Program-made: the position numbers and the translations under genes
Source: a bacterium
Lineage (GTDB): Bacteria > Bacillota_I > Bacilli_A > RF39 > UBA660
Assembly: GCA_004560915.1 (NCBI GenBank)
Contig: SFTR01000015.1
Span: 1 to 13,798, forward strand
Length of the DNA stretch: 13,798 nt
Reading direction: 5' to 3'
In this document: piece by piece, positions 7,530-13,798 of the stretch
Layout: every line of letters starts with the position of its first letter
How positions within the stretch are numbered: position 1 is the stretch's first letter
The notes under the pieces: model-generated
Database searches by the model: none
Seen by the model: only the letters and a program-made list of their open reading frames with translations
What the model was told of the DNA's origin: nothing

Positions 7530-9386
7530 ATGGCAATTACTAAAACAAATTTTATAGATTATACTAGATGCAGAAGATATAGTGCTCTTGAAAATATTAG
7601 AAAAGATAAGTTAGATTCTAAAATGACTATAGAAGAATATATGAAAGAGAATGAAAAAGAAGAATATAGAGAACTATTAGGTTCTATGTTTGAAAGTACT
7701 GATGAAGGGGAAACTGACTTAACTAAAAAAGAAGATAAAGAATTATCTGCAATGATGAAATATTATAAAGAAGTTGAACTTGAAAGTGCTTTTAAAGCTA
7801 AAAGAATATTTAATGGTAAATTTGTTTATAGTGAGAATACATATAATCAAGAATCTTTTGATTTTGTTCATAATGGTATAAGATATTTATGTTATGTAGA
7901 TATTTATAATGAAAATGATGATGAAATAAATATTATAGAAGTTAAATCTACTACTAGTAGAAACTATATAGAAGGGTTAAAGTACGGAGAAAACTCTAAA
8001 GATAAAATAGATATGTTTATACTAGAAGATGGAATATATAGGCTTAATAAACCTAGTGGTGGTAGTGATAAACTAATTAAGAAGTTTAATGAAAAATATA
8101 AAAAGTTATTTGATAGATATAGTGACACGGGACGTTATGTTTTTGATTTAGCTGTTCAAAGATATATAATTGAGAATGATTTAAAGAGTCATAAAGTTAA
8201 AAAACATGTTAATTATTATTTATCAGTACTTAATCATAATTATGTATATGATGGGTATATGGTTGGAGACACGCGAATATATAGAACAATAAATGGAGAA
8301 GATATAGTTAGTTTCTTTGATATGAATGAGATAACTAAAGAATATATGCCTATTATAGAGTCTATGGTTAAAACTCTTGAAAATAATATTTATAATCCTG
8401 ATCCTAGTCCTTGTAATGTAGGAGTACATTGTTCATATAAAGAGAAGTGTGAATGTAAATATAGAAGTATTTGTTATAAGAATCTACCAGAATATAATGC
8501 TAGTTTTAATTATATTGGTTTTACTGATAGAATAGGTCTTGGACCAGATAAATATAATAAGTATGATTTAATAAATAATGGATATTATAAGTTAGATGAT
8601 GTTCCTATAGAGTGGCTCAATAATAAACCTAATATGTTAATTGAGAGAGATTGTTATGATAATGATAAAACATATTTAGATAAAGAAAAGATTAAAGCTA
8701 TGTTTGATACTTTAGAGTATCCAATATATCACTTAGATTTTGAAAGTTTTCCATGTCCAATGCCTAGATTTAAAGGTGAAAGACCATATACTCAATCATG
8801 TTTTGAATTTAGTTTGCATATAGAACGTGAACCTGGAATTTGTGATAAAGATAAAGATAACTATGTATTTCTAGCTGAAACACTTAATGATGAAAGATTA
8901 GAAATGGTAAAAGAAATAGTTAAAAGAATAGATCCTAGTAAAGGTACTATGTTTGCTCAAAATGTTACTTTTGAAAGAAGTAGATTAAAAGAACTAGCAC
9001 ACATATTCCCAGAATATAGAGAATATTTACTTAAAATAGTTGAAAAATCTACTGACTTATTATATTTTATTAAAAATAATCAAAGTATATATGAAGAATT
9101 AGGCTTTGATGAAGAGAGATGTAAACTAGTAAATTTTTATCATAAAAACTTAAGTGGAAGTTACTCTATTAAAAAAACTTTACCTGTACTTAGTGATTTA
9201 ACATATAAGAATCTTGAAGTTAAGAATGGTACTGAAGCATTAGTGACATATTCTTTATATGATGATATGACACCTGATGATTTAGAAAGAGCAAAAAAGA
9301 ACTTAAGAATTTATTGTAAACAAGATACTTGGGCTATGGTAGTTATATTAGATGCTTTACGAAAACTTGTAAATGAAAAAGAATAA
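7530..9386 (+). CDS. DUF2779 protein: Cas4-like nuclease domain joined to DEDD exonuclease-like domain
   Basis: A 618-residue cytoplasmic protein of unknown role that joins two nuclease-like modules. The N-terminal half resembles Cas4/AddB-type PD-(D/E)xK nucleases: D124, then E137-V-K139, framed by Cys residues that could hold an iron-sulfur cluster (C14 near the start, then C295, C301, C307, C309 and C315). The C-terminal half looks like an RNase H-fold DEDD exonuclease (YprB-like): H-L-D403-F-E405-S, F-A-Q-N478-V-T-F-E, and Y-C-K-Q-D599-T-W-A-M-V. The start is clear, with AGGAGG (7519-7524) 5 bases before the ATG. Related DUF2779 proteins are found in many low-GC bacteria and mycoplasma relatives, but I know of no established function; DNA or RNA end processing is an inference. 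The key residues of both modules are present, so neither half looks dead. Confidence 0.75.
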   Translation: MAITKTNFIDYTRCRRYSALENIRKDKLDSKMTIEEYMKENEKEEYRELLGSMFESTDEGETDLTKKEDKELSAMMKYYKEVELESAFKAKRIFNGKFVYSENTYNQESFDFVHNGIRYLCYVDIYNENDDEINIIEVKSTTSRNYIEGLKYGENSKDKIDMFILEDGIYRLNKPSGGSDKLIKKFNEKYKKLFDRYSDTGRYVFDLAVQRYIIENDLKSHKVKKHVNYYLSVLNHNYVYDGYMVGDTRIYRTINGEDIVSFFDMNEITKEYMPIIESMVKTLENNIYNPDPSPCNVGVHCSYKEKCECKYRSICYKNLPEYNASFNYIGFTDRIGLGPDKYNKYDLINNGYYKLDDVPIEWLNNKPNMLIERDCYDNDKTYLDKEKIKAMFDTLEYPIYHLDFESFPCPMPRFKGERPYTQSCFEFSLHIEREPGICDKDKDNYVFLAETLNDERLEMVKEIVKRIDPSKGTMFAQNVTFERSRLKELAHIFPEYREYLLKIVEKSTDLLYFIKNNQSIYEELGFDEERCKLVNFYHKNLSGSYSIKKTLPVLSDLTYKNLEVKNGTEALVTYSLYDDMTPDDLERAKKNLRIYCKQDTWAMVVILDALRKLVNEKE

Positions 9387-9409
9387 ATAAAAATATATAT
9401 AAGAAAGTG

Positions 9410-9418
9410 TGATATGAT
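9410..9418 (+). promoter_or_regulatory. Extended -10 promoter of the SAF-protein/lipoprotein pair
   Basis: TGA-TATGAT fits the extended -10 consensus with one mismatch. The predicted start is near 9425, which is the A of the first ATG, so the mRNA would be leaderless or would use the second in-frame ATG at 9437. Confidence 0.5.
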
Positions 9419-9424
9419 TAACTT

Positions 9425-9775
9425 ATGAAAGAGAAAATGAATAGAAAAACTTTTATTATTATATTTATTATAATATTTGTATTAGTACTTTTAGGTGCAT
9501 TAATAGGATACTTATATAGAGATTATAATAAAAAATTAGATGACACTACTCATAAATTTAGTGTACCTGTTTCTAAATATATAATTGTAGATGGAACAAT
9601 GGTAACAATTGAAATGGTTGAAAATAAAGAAATGATCCTTGATAGTACAGATGGTATAGTTATGAATATTAATGAAGTAGTTGGAAAGTGTATTAAGAAA
9701 GATACTAAAGTAGAAGCAGAAAGTACATTTAAAAATAGTGATTTAGAAGAATGTGGAGTTTCAAATGAAAATTAA
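9425..9775 (+). CDS. Single-pass membrane protein with SAF-like (CpaB-type) domain
   Basis: A 116-residue protein with one N-terminal membrane segment (about residues 10-30) behind a basic end (K-E-K-M-N-R-K), so the rest lies outside the membrane. Residues about 45-112 fit the SAF-domain pattern of CpaB/FlgA-like pilus and flagellar proteins: V-P-V-S-K-Y-I-I-V-D-G-T-M-V-T-x-E-M-V, then E-V-V-G-K-C-I-K-K-D-T-K-V near residues 85-97 and a closing S-D-L. Those proteins act in periplasmic or surface assembly; here the domain is short and alone. The first ATG coincides with the predicted transcription start and has no SD; the ATG at 9437 (residue 5), with weak AAAGAG upstream, may be the real start. 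The lipoprotein gene begins inside its 3' end. Function is unknown; the SAF call rests on pattern only. Confidence 0.55.
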   Translation: MKEKMNRKTFIIIFIIIFVLVLLGALIGYLYRDYNKKLDDTTHKFSVPVSKYIIVDGTMVTIEMVENKEMILDSTDGIVMNINEVVGKCIKKDTKVEAESTFKNSDLEECGVSNEN

Positions 9776-10274
9776 AAAAATACTTAATTTAATTCTTATA
9801 ACTATAATGCTTACTGCTTGTGGAAAAGAAAAAATGAATATTAAGATAAGTGATGATAAAAGTGATTTTAGAGTAGAAGAAAAAGAAAAATACATAGAAA
9901 TTACATATCAAGATAAAGTATTTAATCTTAGTAATTATGAAGGAACTACTAAAGAGTTAGTTATAATACCAGGATGTACTATGGATGAAGATTATGTTAG
10001 TGTAACACTACTTACCAGTGATAATTTATATTTTATAATGCTTGATGATGAAGATATAAGTAGTGATGAAAAAGATTTTAATTTTACATTAATAAGTGAT
10101 AGTAAGAATATAACTAAACTTGATTATAATAAAGATATAGAAAGAACTAATGAAAACTTATTATATTGTTTTAGAAATGTAGAAATAGACTATATAAATG
10201 GTAGTAAAAAGACTATACTTATGTCTTATGATGATGATATTAAAAAGATATATAATTTAATAAGTTTTAATTAA
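9765..10274 (+). CDS. Small lipoprotein of unknown function
   Basis: A 169-residue exported lipoprotein. The signal peptide has a basic start (K-I-K-K), a hydrophobic core and the lipobox L-T-A-C19, so C19 should be lipidated and the rest displayed at the outer face of the membrane. The mature part is acidic and rich in Asp, Glu, Lys and Ser, with predicted beta strands; I recognise no domain. The ATG at 9765 is chosen over a GTG at 9753 because GGAG (9755-9758) lies 6 bases before it and the signal peptide then begins normally. It overlaps the 3' end of the SAF-like gene by 11 bases, so the two are translationally coupled and probably act together at the membrane. No T-rich terminator follows; a 7-base-pair hairpin (10263-10284) without a T tract covers the stop. 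Confidence 0.75.
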   Translation: MKIKKILNLILITIMLTACGKEKMNIKISDDKSDFRVEEKEKYIEITYQDKVFNLSNYEGTTKELVIIPGCTMDEDYVSVTLLTSDNLYFIMLDDEDISSDEKDFNFTLISDSKNITKLDYNKDIERTNENLLYCFRNVEIDYINGSKKTILMSYDDDIKKIYNLISFN

Positions 10275-10361
10275 TTGTAAAACTAATGTAAAAAAATGTG
10301 TATATTTGTTGTATAGAGTTTTAGAATTGGTTATATTATTAGTGTAGGGAGATGGTGAAAA

Positions 10362-10562
10362 GTGATATATCCTTCAATAGACAGATTATTAAATATTGTT
10401 GACTCTAAATATAAGTTAGTTCATATAGCTGCTGATAGAGCCAAAGTTATGAAAGAACATAAACATTTTCAAATGCCTGAAAGTGAGTATGTTTCTAAAA
10501 AAGAAATTGGAAGGGCATTAGAAGAAATAGATAGAGGATTAATTACTATTAAGAATAATTAA
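10362..10562 (+). CDS. rpoZ: DNA-directed RNA polymerase subunit omega
   Basis: A 66-residue subunit that helps fold and hold the beta-prime subunit of RNA polymerase. The family pattern is plain: M-I-Y-P-S-I-D-R-L-L at the N-terminus, D-S-K-Y-K-L-V-H-I-A-A-D-R-A (residues 14-27), and S-K-K-E-I-G-R-A-L-E-E-I-D-R-G at 45-59. The length fits the short omega proteins of Firmicutes. It starts at GTG; the SD is AGGGAG (10346-10351) with a further GGTGA at 10354-10358. An ATG at 10352 is out of frame and soon stops. In most bacteria rpoZ follows gmk, but here it stands alone, with a lipoprotein gene before it and an IS remnant after. A terminator follows 19 bases after the stop. A -10-like TATATT (10332-10337) lies upstream, without a clear -35. 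Confidence 0.88.
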   Translation: MIYPSIDRLLNIVDSKYKLVHIAADRAKVMKEHKHFQMPESEYVSKKEIGRALEEIDRGLITIKNN

Positions 10563-10581
10563 TACTTTTCTTATAATATTT

Positions 10582-10606
10582 AGACTAGAAATAGTCTTTT
10601 TATTTT
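10582..10606 (+). terminator. Intrinsic terminator of rpoZ
   Basis: AGACTA (10582-10587) pairs with TAGTCT (10592-10597) across a GAAA tetraloop and runs into TTTTATTTT. The stem tip is the same ACTAGAAATAGT as in the terminator after cadA. Confidence 0.8.
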
Positions 10607-10642
10607 GATAATTATTTACAATATATATTAAAATATGATAAA

Positions 10643-10660
10643 CTTGCCCCGGGTACTTCG
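10643..10660. other. GC-rich patch, possible far end of the broken IS
   Basis: An 18-base run containing CCCCGGG stands out sharply from the AT-rich surroundings. It lies within a 28-codon open stretch on the - strand (10695-10612) that I cannot assign. It may be a scrap of the distal part or border of the insertion sequence left by an internal deletion. The rest of 10607-10723 shows no recognisable feature. Confidence 0.3.
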
Positions 10661-10723
10661 ATATGTTGTGTATCATGTATAGAAAAGCAATGCAAATAGG
10701 TAAAATTTAATTTTAAGATAATT

Positions 10724-10943
10724 CTTTTCTGTATGAGCATTAGGATGAGAGGTTAATGGTTTATGTGATTTATTCATTAAAGATTCTTTAGTTCTATCAA
10801 ATTTTTTATTCCATCTCATTAAAGATGCTTTAGAACATTTATATCGTCTATAGACAAACGAAATAGGGTTTTCCATTACGATATAATAAAATTGCATAAT
10901 ATTTAGTATTTAAACTATGTGGATAATGTGATATACTTTTCAT
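10724..10943 (-). pseudogene. Remnant of an integrase-type IS transposase (N-terminal HTH region)
   Basis: On the - strand an ATG at 10943-10941 opens M-K-S-I-S-H-Y-P-H-S-L-N-T-K-Y-Y-A, with AAAGGA (plus coordinates about 10954-10959) correctly placed before it. About 70 bases in, one extra base in the A/C run GGAAAACCC breaks the frame. The next frame continues smoothly as N-P-I-S-F-V-Y-R-R-Y-K-C-S-K-A-S-L-M-R-W, then S-H-K-P-L-T-S-H-P-N-A-H-T-E-K. This is the helix-turn-helix start of IS3/IS481-like integrase-core transposases. After H-T-E-K similarity ends, and no DDE catalytic region is present anywhere in the window, so the gene is both frameshifted and cut short. It is the only gene-like sequence on the - strand. 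The family is judged from the motif alone; the frameshift position is inferred from where the two frames join. Confidence 0.75.
10909..10937 (+). promoter_or_regulatory. Possible promoter reading into the hairpin
   Basis: TTTAAA (10909-10914; 4 of 6 bases match TTGACA) lies 17 bases before TATACT (10932-10937), which also has the extended TGA element directly upstream. A transcript would begin near 10944, at the first arm of the hairpin. It lies within the transposase remnant read on the other strand, so it may be chance. Confidence 0.4.
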
Positions 10944-10944
10944 T

Positions 10945-11007
10945 GTGATAAGTCCTTTCGTAAATGTTTGTTTGATAATTACATTTTACTAGGCTTATCA
11001 CTTTTTT
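10945..11007. other. Long hairpin: IS leader that masks the transposase SD, or terminator/small RNA on the + strand
   Basis: GTGATAAG (10945-10952) pairs with CTTATCAC (10994-11001). Three more pairs (CCT with AGG, past one bulged T) follow, and then an inner GTAAATG/CATTTTAC match. On the + strand TTTTTT (11002-11007) follows, giving a terminator shape. On the - strand the same structure lies just before the transposase ATG and pairs the AGG of its SD, an arrangement known in several IS families to block translation of read-through transcripts. Confidence 0.55.
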
Positions 11008-11049
11008 ATATATAAAAGTTCACAACAATTGTAACAAGATAAAAATTAT

Positions 11050-11078
11050 AAGTACTAGTTGATACTAGTATTTTTTTT
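11050..11078 (+). terminator. Intrinsic terminator upstream of the RNase J gene
   Basis: TACTAGT (11053-11059) and ACTAGTA (11064-11070) pair across a TGAT loop; AAG with TTT outside extends the stem to about 10 pairs. Eight T follow. It stops transcription arriving from the rpoZ/IS side just before the RNase J promoter. Confidence 0.75.
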
Positions 11079-11085
11079 AAAATTG

Positions 11086-11094
11086 TGGTAAAAT
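11086..11094 (+). promoter_or_regulatory. Extended -10 promoter of the RNase J gene
   Basis: TGG-TAAAAT fits the extended -10 with one mismatch. Start predicted near 11101, giving a leader of about 30 bases that contains a strong SD, AAAGGGAGTGAT (11117-11128). A -35 would have to fall in the preceding terminator and is not evident. Confidence 0.5.
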
Positions 11095-11131
11095 ACTTTG
11101 TAGCATTTAAACTTTTAAAGGGAGTGATATT

Positions 11132-12784
11132 ATGAGTAAAATTAATATAATGAGTTTAGGTGGATTAAACGAAAATGGTAAGAATTTATATACAGTAAAT
11201 GTAGATGGACATCTATTTATTTTTGATTGTGGTATGAAGTATGCACCTGATAAAATGTATGGTGTAGATTATGTAATACCTGATTTTTCATACTTAATAG
11301 AACATGAAAAAGAAATAGTAGGTTTGTTTATTAGTCATCCTCATCGTGAGAATATGGGAGCACTTACTGATTTATTAAAAGCATTACCTAATTTAAATGT
11401 GTATGCATCAAATTATACAAGTGAAATAATTAAATATGAGTGTTCAGTTGATAAAGTAGAAATTAAGAATTTACATACTATTAAAGCTCATAGAAAGATA
11501 GATATAACTAATAATTTAAGTATATTCCCATTTAGTGTTACACATAGTAGTCCAGAAACATTAGGATTTGCAATTAATACTGATGATGGAGCAGTTATAT
11601 ATATGGCTGACTTTGTAATTGATCCAACAATGAATGGTTACTACGACATGGATTTAGGTAAACTTGCTTATATTGGTAAACAAGGCGTGCTTTGCTTAAT
11701 GGCTGAAAGTGTGTTTGCTGAAAAGAAGGGACATACTAGTCCTAATCATAAGCTAGAGGGATTCTTTAAAAACGTTGTTGATAAGAATAAAGGAAGAATT
11801 ATATTTACGGTGTTACCACTTCATATTTATACTATGCAAGAAATATTTAATTCTTTAAAAGGCAAGAATAGAAAAGTAGTAATAATGGGTAAAGAGTTAC
11901 ATAATATAGTATCTTTATGTGCTAAGAATGGATACTTAGATATAGAAGAAGATATGATAGGTAATTTAACTGATTTAAAACAAGATAATACAGTTATACT
12001 TATTAGTAATGATAGAGAGACACCATATTCTAATATAAATAGAATATTAAATGGTCATGATAAATTTATTACATTAGAAAAAACTGATACAGTATGTTTT
12101 GCTGAACCAAGTTATGATGCTTATGAAAAATTACTTGTAAGAATACTTAATGATTTAGCAATTAAAGGTGTTAATATAGTACAAATACCTAAAGATAAGA
12201 GTGTACGTCACCATGCATCTAGTGAAGACTTAATGCTTCTTATTAAATTATTTAATCCTAAATACTATATGCCTATAAAAGGAGAATATAGATATCAAGT
12301 ACAAAATGGAAATCTTGCATATAGTGTAGGAATACCAAAAGAAAATATATTACTTAAAGAAAATGGAGATGTTGTTACTTTTGAAAATGGTGAACTAAAA
12401 GATAACTTTGAAAGAGTATTTGTAGATGATATATTAATAGATGGTAACTTTAGTGAAGACGTGGGAGATGTAGTCTTAAAAGATAGAGAACTATTAAGTA
12501 ATAATGGACTTGTAGTAATATCATCTACACTAAGTAAGAAAGATAAATCAATAGTTATAGAGCCTGAAATAATTACTCGTGGATTTATATATTCTAAAGA
12601 TAATAATGATGTAATAAATGAAGTTAAGAAGCTTAGTATGGAGATTATTAAAAATAATACTTTCTCTAATAAGTATGCAGATTATGTTAAAATAAGAAAT
12701 GAAATACGAGAAATAATTGGTCAATACTTATATAAAGAAACTCAATGTAAACCAGTGATATTAACAGTTATTCAAGAAATATAG
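11132..12784 (+). CDS. RNase J family protein with altered catalytic motifs (J2-like)
   Basis: A 550-residue cytoplasmic metallo-beta-lactamase/beta-CASP protein, the length and layout of RNase J (usually about 555). The opening M-S-L-G-G-L-N-E-N-G-K-N and I-F-D-C-G are typical, as are the T-H138-S strand and M-A-D160-F. However, the metal-binding motif HxHxDH reads H69-P-H71-R-E73-N74, replacing the Asp and the last His. The usual S-G-H-G region is R359-H-H-A-S, and the late V-H-G-E-Y-R motif is I-K383-G-E-Y-R. Three or more zinc or manganese ligands are thus changed, so nuclease activity is doubtful. In Firmicutes RNase J2 is a weakly active partner of J1 in mRNA decay and maturation; this could be the equivalent, with the active enzyme elsewhere. 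The C-terminal domain is complete. It shares a transcript with the cysteine desulfurase 9 bases downstream. Confidence 0.85.
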   Translation: MSKINIMSLGGLNENGKNLYTVNVDGHLFIFDCGMKYAPDKMYGVDYVIPDFSYLIEHEKEIVGLFISHPHRENMGALTDLLKALPNLNVYASNYTSEIIKYECSVDKVEIKNLHTIKAHRKIDITNNLSIFPFSVTHSSPETLGFAINTDDGAVIYMADFVIDPTMNGYYDMDLGKLAYIGKQGVLCLMAESVFAEKKGHTSPNHKLEGFFKNVVDKNKGRIIFTVLPLHIYTMQEIFNSLKGKNRKVVIMGKELHNIVSLCAKNGYLDIEEDMIGNLTDLKQDNTVILISNDRETPYSNINRILNGHDKFITLEKTDTVCFAEPSYDAYEKLLVRILNDLAIKGVNIVQIPKDKSVRHHASSEDLMLLIKLFNPKYYMPIKGEYRYQVQNGNLAYSVGIPKENILLKENGDVVTFENGELKDNFERVFVDDILIDGNFSEDVGDVVLKDRELLSNNGLVVISSTLSKKDKSIVIEPEIITRGFIYSKDNNDVINEVKKLSMEIIKNNTFSNKYADYVKIRNEIREIIGQYLYKETQCKPVILTVIQEI

Positions 12785-12793
12785 GAGGAAAGA

Positions 12794-13798
12794 ATGATAT
12801 ATTTAGATTATAGTGCGACTACGCCAGTAGATGAGAGGGTACTTGATTCTTATTGTAAAGTTACTCGTGAGTTTATTGGAAATGCTAATAGTATTCATAC
12901 TCTAGGAGTTAAATCTAAAGAGTTGTTAATGCAAGCTACTAATCAAATAGCTGAGATACTTAATTGTCATCCAAAGGAATTAATATTTACTAGTGGAGCT
13001 AGTGAAAGTAATACTACTGCTATTAAGGGTGTTGCATTTAAATATTGTAAACGTGGTAAACATATTATAACTAGTAAACTTGAACATAAGAGTGTTTTAG
13101 AAGTTATGGGTTATTTAAGTAATATAGGATACGAAGTAGATTTTGTTAATATAAATGATAATGGTCAAATAGATTTAAAACATTTAGAAGAACTTATAAG
13201 AGAAGATACTATTCTTGTAAGTATATGTGCTGTTAACTCTGAAACTGGGTTTAAACAACCTCTTAAGACTATTAGACAAGTTATTAATAAAAAGAATTCT
13301 AATGTTATATTCCATAGTGATTTAACTCAAGCTTTAGGTAAGACAAGATTTTATTTAAGTGATTTAGATTTAGCTAGTTTTTCAAGTCATAAGATATATG
13401 CTCCTAAAGGAATAGGCATTTTATATAAAAGACGTGATTTACAAATAGATACATTAATATATGGTACTACAGAGAATTGTCCATTTAGAGGTGGAACTCC
13501 TGCATTACCACTTATAGTATCATTTTCTAAGGCTATGAGACTTATTAATGATAAGTTAGAATCTAATATAAAGAAATGTGAAAAATTAAAAGCAGAATTA
13601 TTGAAAGGACTTTCTAAGTATCCAATACAAATTAATTCTAATGATTTATGTGTACCTCAAATAGTTAATTTTAGTTTACTTAAGATTAAATCTGAGACTT
13701 TTGTACATGCTCTTGAAAGATATGAAATATATGTATCTACTACAACAGCATGTTCTAGTTTAGAAGAAAGTACTGTATTAAAAGCATTAAGTCATGGT
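12794..13798 (+). CDS. Cysteine desulfurase (NifS/IscS family), cut by the window end
   Basis: A pyridoxal-phosphate enzyme that takes sulfur from cysteine for iron-sulfur clusters and thiolated tRNA. The first 335 codons are present and still open; relatives are about 380 residues, so roughly 45 are missing. Visible sites: M-I-Y-L-D-Y-S-A-T-T-P start, T-S-G-A-S-E-S-N cofactor loop, H98 stacking residue (E-H-K-S-V-L), D176-L-T-Q179, cofactor lysine S-S-H-K200 and the sulfur-carrying Cys in T-T-T-A-C320-S-S. The usual GG-QE-G-R-PGT segment is degenerate (Y-G-T-T-E-N-C-P-F-R-G-G-T-P), and the Cys loop reads T-T-T-A-C instead of S-G-S-A-C. AGGAGG at the RNase J stop is its SD. In Bacillus the related nifZ precedes thiI, so a thiI gene may follow outside the window; that is a guess from context. 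Confidence 0.9.
   Translation, partial: MIYLDYSATTPVDERVLDSYCKVTREFIGNANSIHTLGVKSKELLMQATNQIAEILNCHPKELIFTSGASESNTTAIKGVAFKYCKRGKHIITSKLEHKSVLEVMGYLSNIGYEVDFVNINDNGQIDLKHLEELIREDTILVSICAVNSETGFKQPLKTIRQVINKKNSNVIFHSDLTQALGKTRFYLSDLDLASFSSHKIYAPKGIGILYKRRDLQIDTLIYGTTENCPFRGGTPALPLIVSFSKAMRLINDKLESNIKKCEKLKAELLKGLSKYPIQINSNDLCVPQIVNFSLLKIKSETFVHALERYEIYVSTTTACSSLEESTVLKALSHG

Noticed and set aside
7321..8429. Small - strand open frames within trmL and the DUF2779 gene.
   Set aside because: They overlap well-supported genes, have no SD, and their composition is that of reverse-strand AT-rich coding DNA.
9753..9764. GTG start for the lipoprotein.
   Set aside because: The SD for the ATG at 9765 overlaps it, and starting there puts acidic residues before the signal peptide.
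10263..10284. Hairpin AGTTTTA/TAAAACT after the lipoprotein gene as a terminator.
   Set aside because: No T tract follows on the + strand; the stem is short and all but one pair are A-T.

Overview
The window comes from a very AT-rich bacterial chromosome with strong Shine-Dalgarno (SD) sites and short intergenic gaps. Almost every gene is on the + strand. TGA acts as a stop: it ends the transporter gene at 3808-3810, and Trp is encoded by TGG. This argues against Mycoplasma-type code 4. Codon bias, the two-membrane-segment VirB2/Mbov_0395-like domain, the DUF2779 protein and RNase J together suggest an uncultured low-GC Bacilli/Mollicutes-related lineage (RF39/Erysipelotrichia-like, often host-associated). 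The lineage is an inference; no rRNA gene is present.

Layout. (1) 1-2590: a metal-resistance operon with a consensus promoter and paired operators, a CadC/ArsR-type repressor, a free-standing heavy-metal-associated (HMA) domain protein and a Cd/Zn/Pb P1B-2 ATPase without its usual N-terminal metal-binding domain, closed by a terminator. (2) 2588-4248: a compact operon with a DMT/EamA transporter between two unlike ASCH-domain proteins. (3) 4283-5709: pyruvate kinase with its own terminator. (4) 5710-9386: an unusual surface protein (pilin-like membrane anchor, helical spacer, 75-residue Gly-Ser linker, SGNH hydrolase), then trmL, then a two-nuclease DUF2779 protein. (5) 9410-10274: a SAF-like membrane protein overlapping a small lipoprotein gene. 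(6) 10362-10606: rpoZ (RNA polymerase omega), starting at GTG, with a terminator. (7) 10607-11131: about 500 bases without an intact gene. It holds a frameshifted and truncated insertion-sequence (IS) transposase remnant on the - strand, a long hairpin, a second terminator and the promoter of the next gene. (8) 11132-13798: an RNase J family protein with altered metal-binding motifs, then a cysteine desulfurase that runs off the window.

Most of the window is housekeeping (glycolysis, tRNA modification, transcription, RNA decay, sulfur mobilisation) mixed with accessory functions. The points most worth follow-up are the pilin-like/GS-linker/SGNH fusion, the ASCH-transporter-ASCH operon, the RNase J with degenerate catalytic motifs, the SAF-protein/lipoprotein pair, and the IS remnant whose leader hairpin would mask its own SD. 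Several promoters look like extended -10 (TGn-TATAAT type) elements with little visible -35 and very short leaders. No CRISPR array, tRNA, rRNA or complete mobile element was seen.
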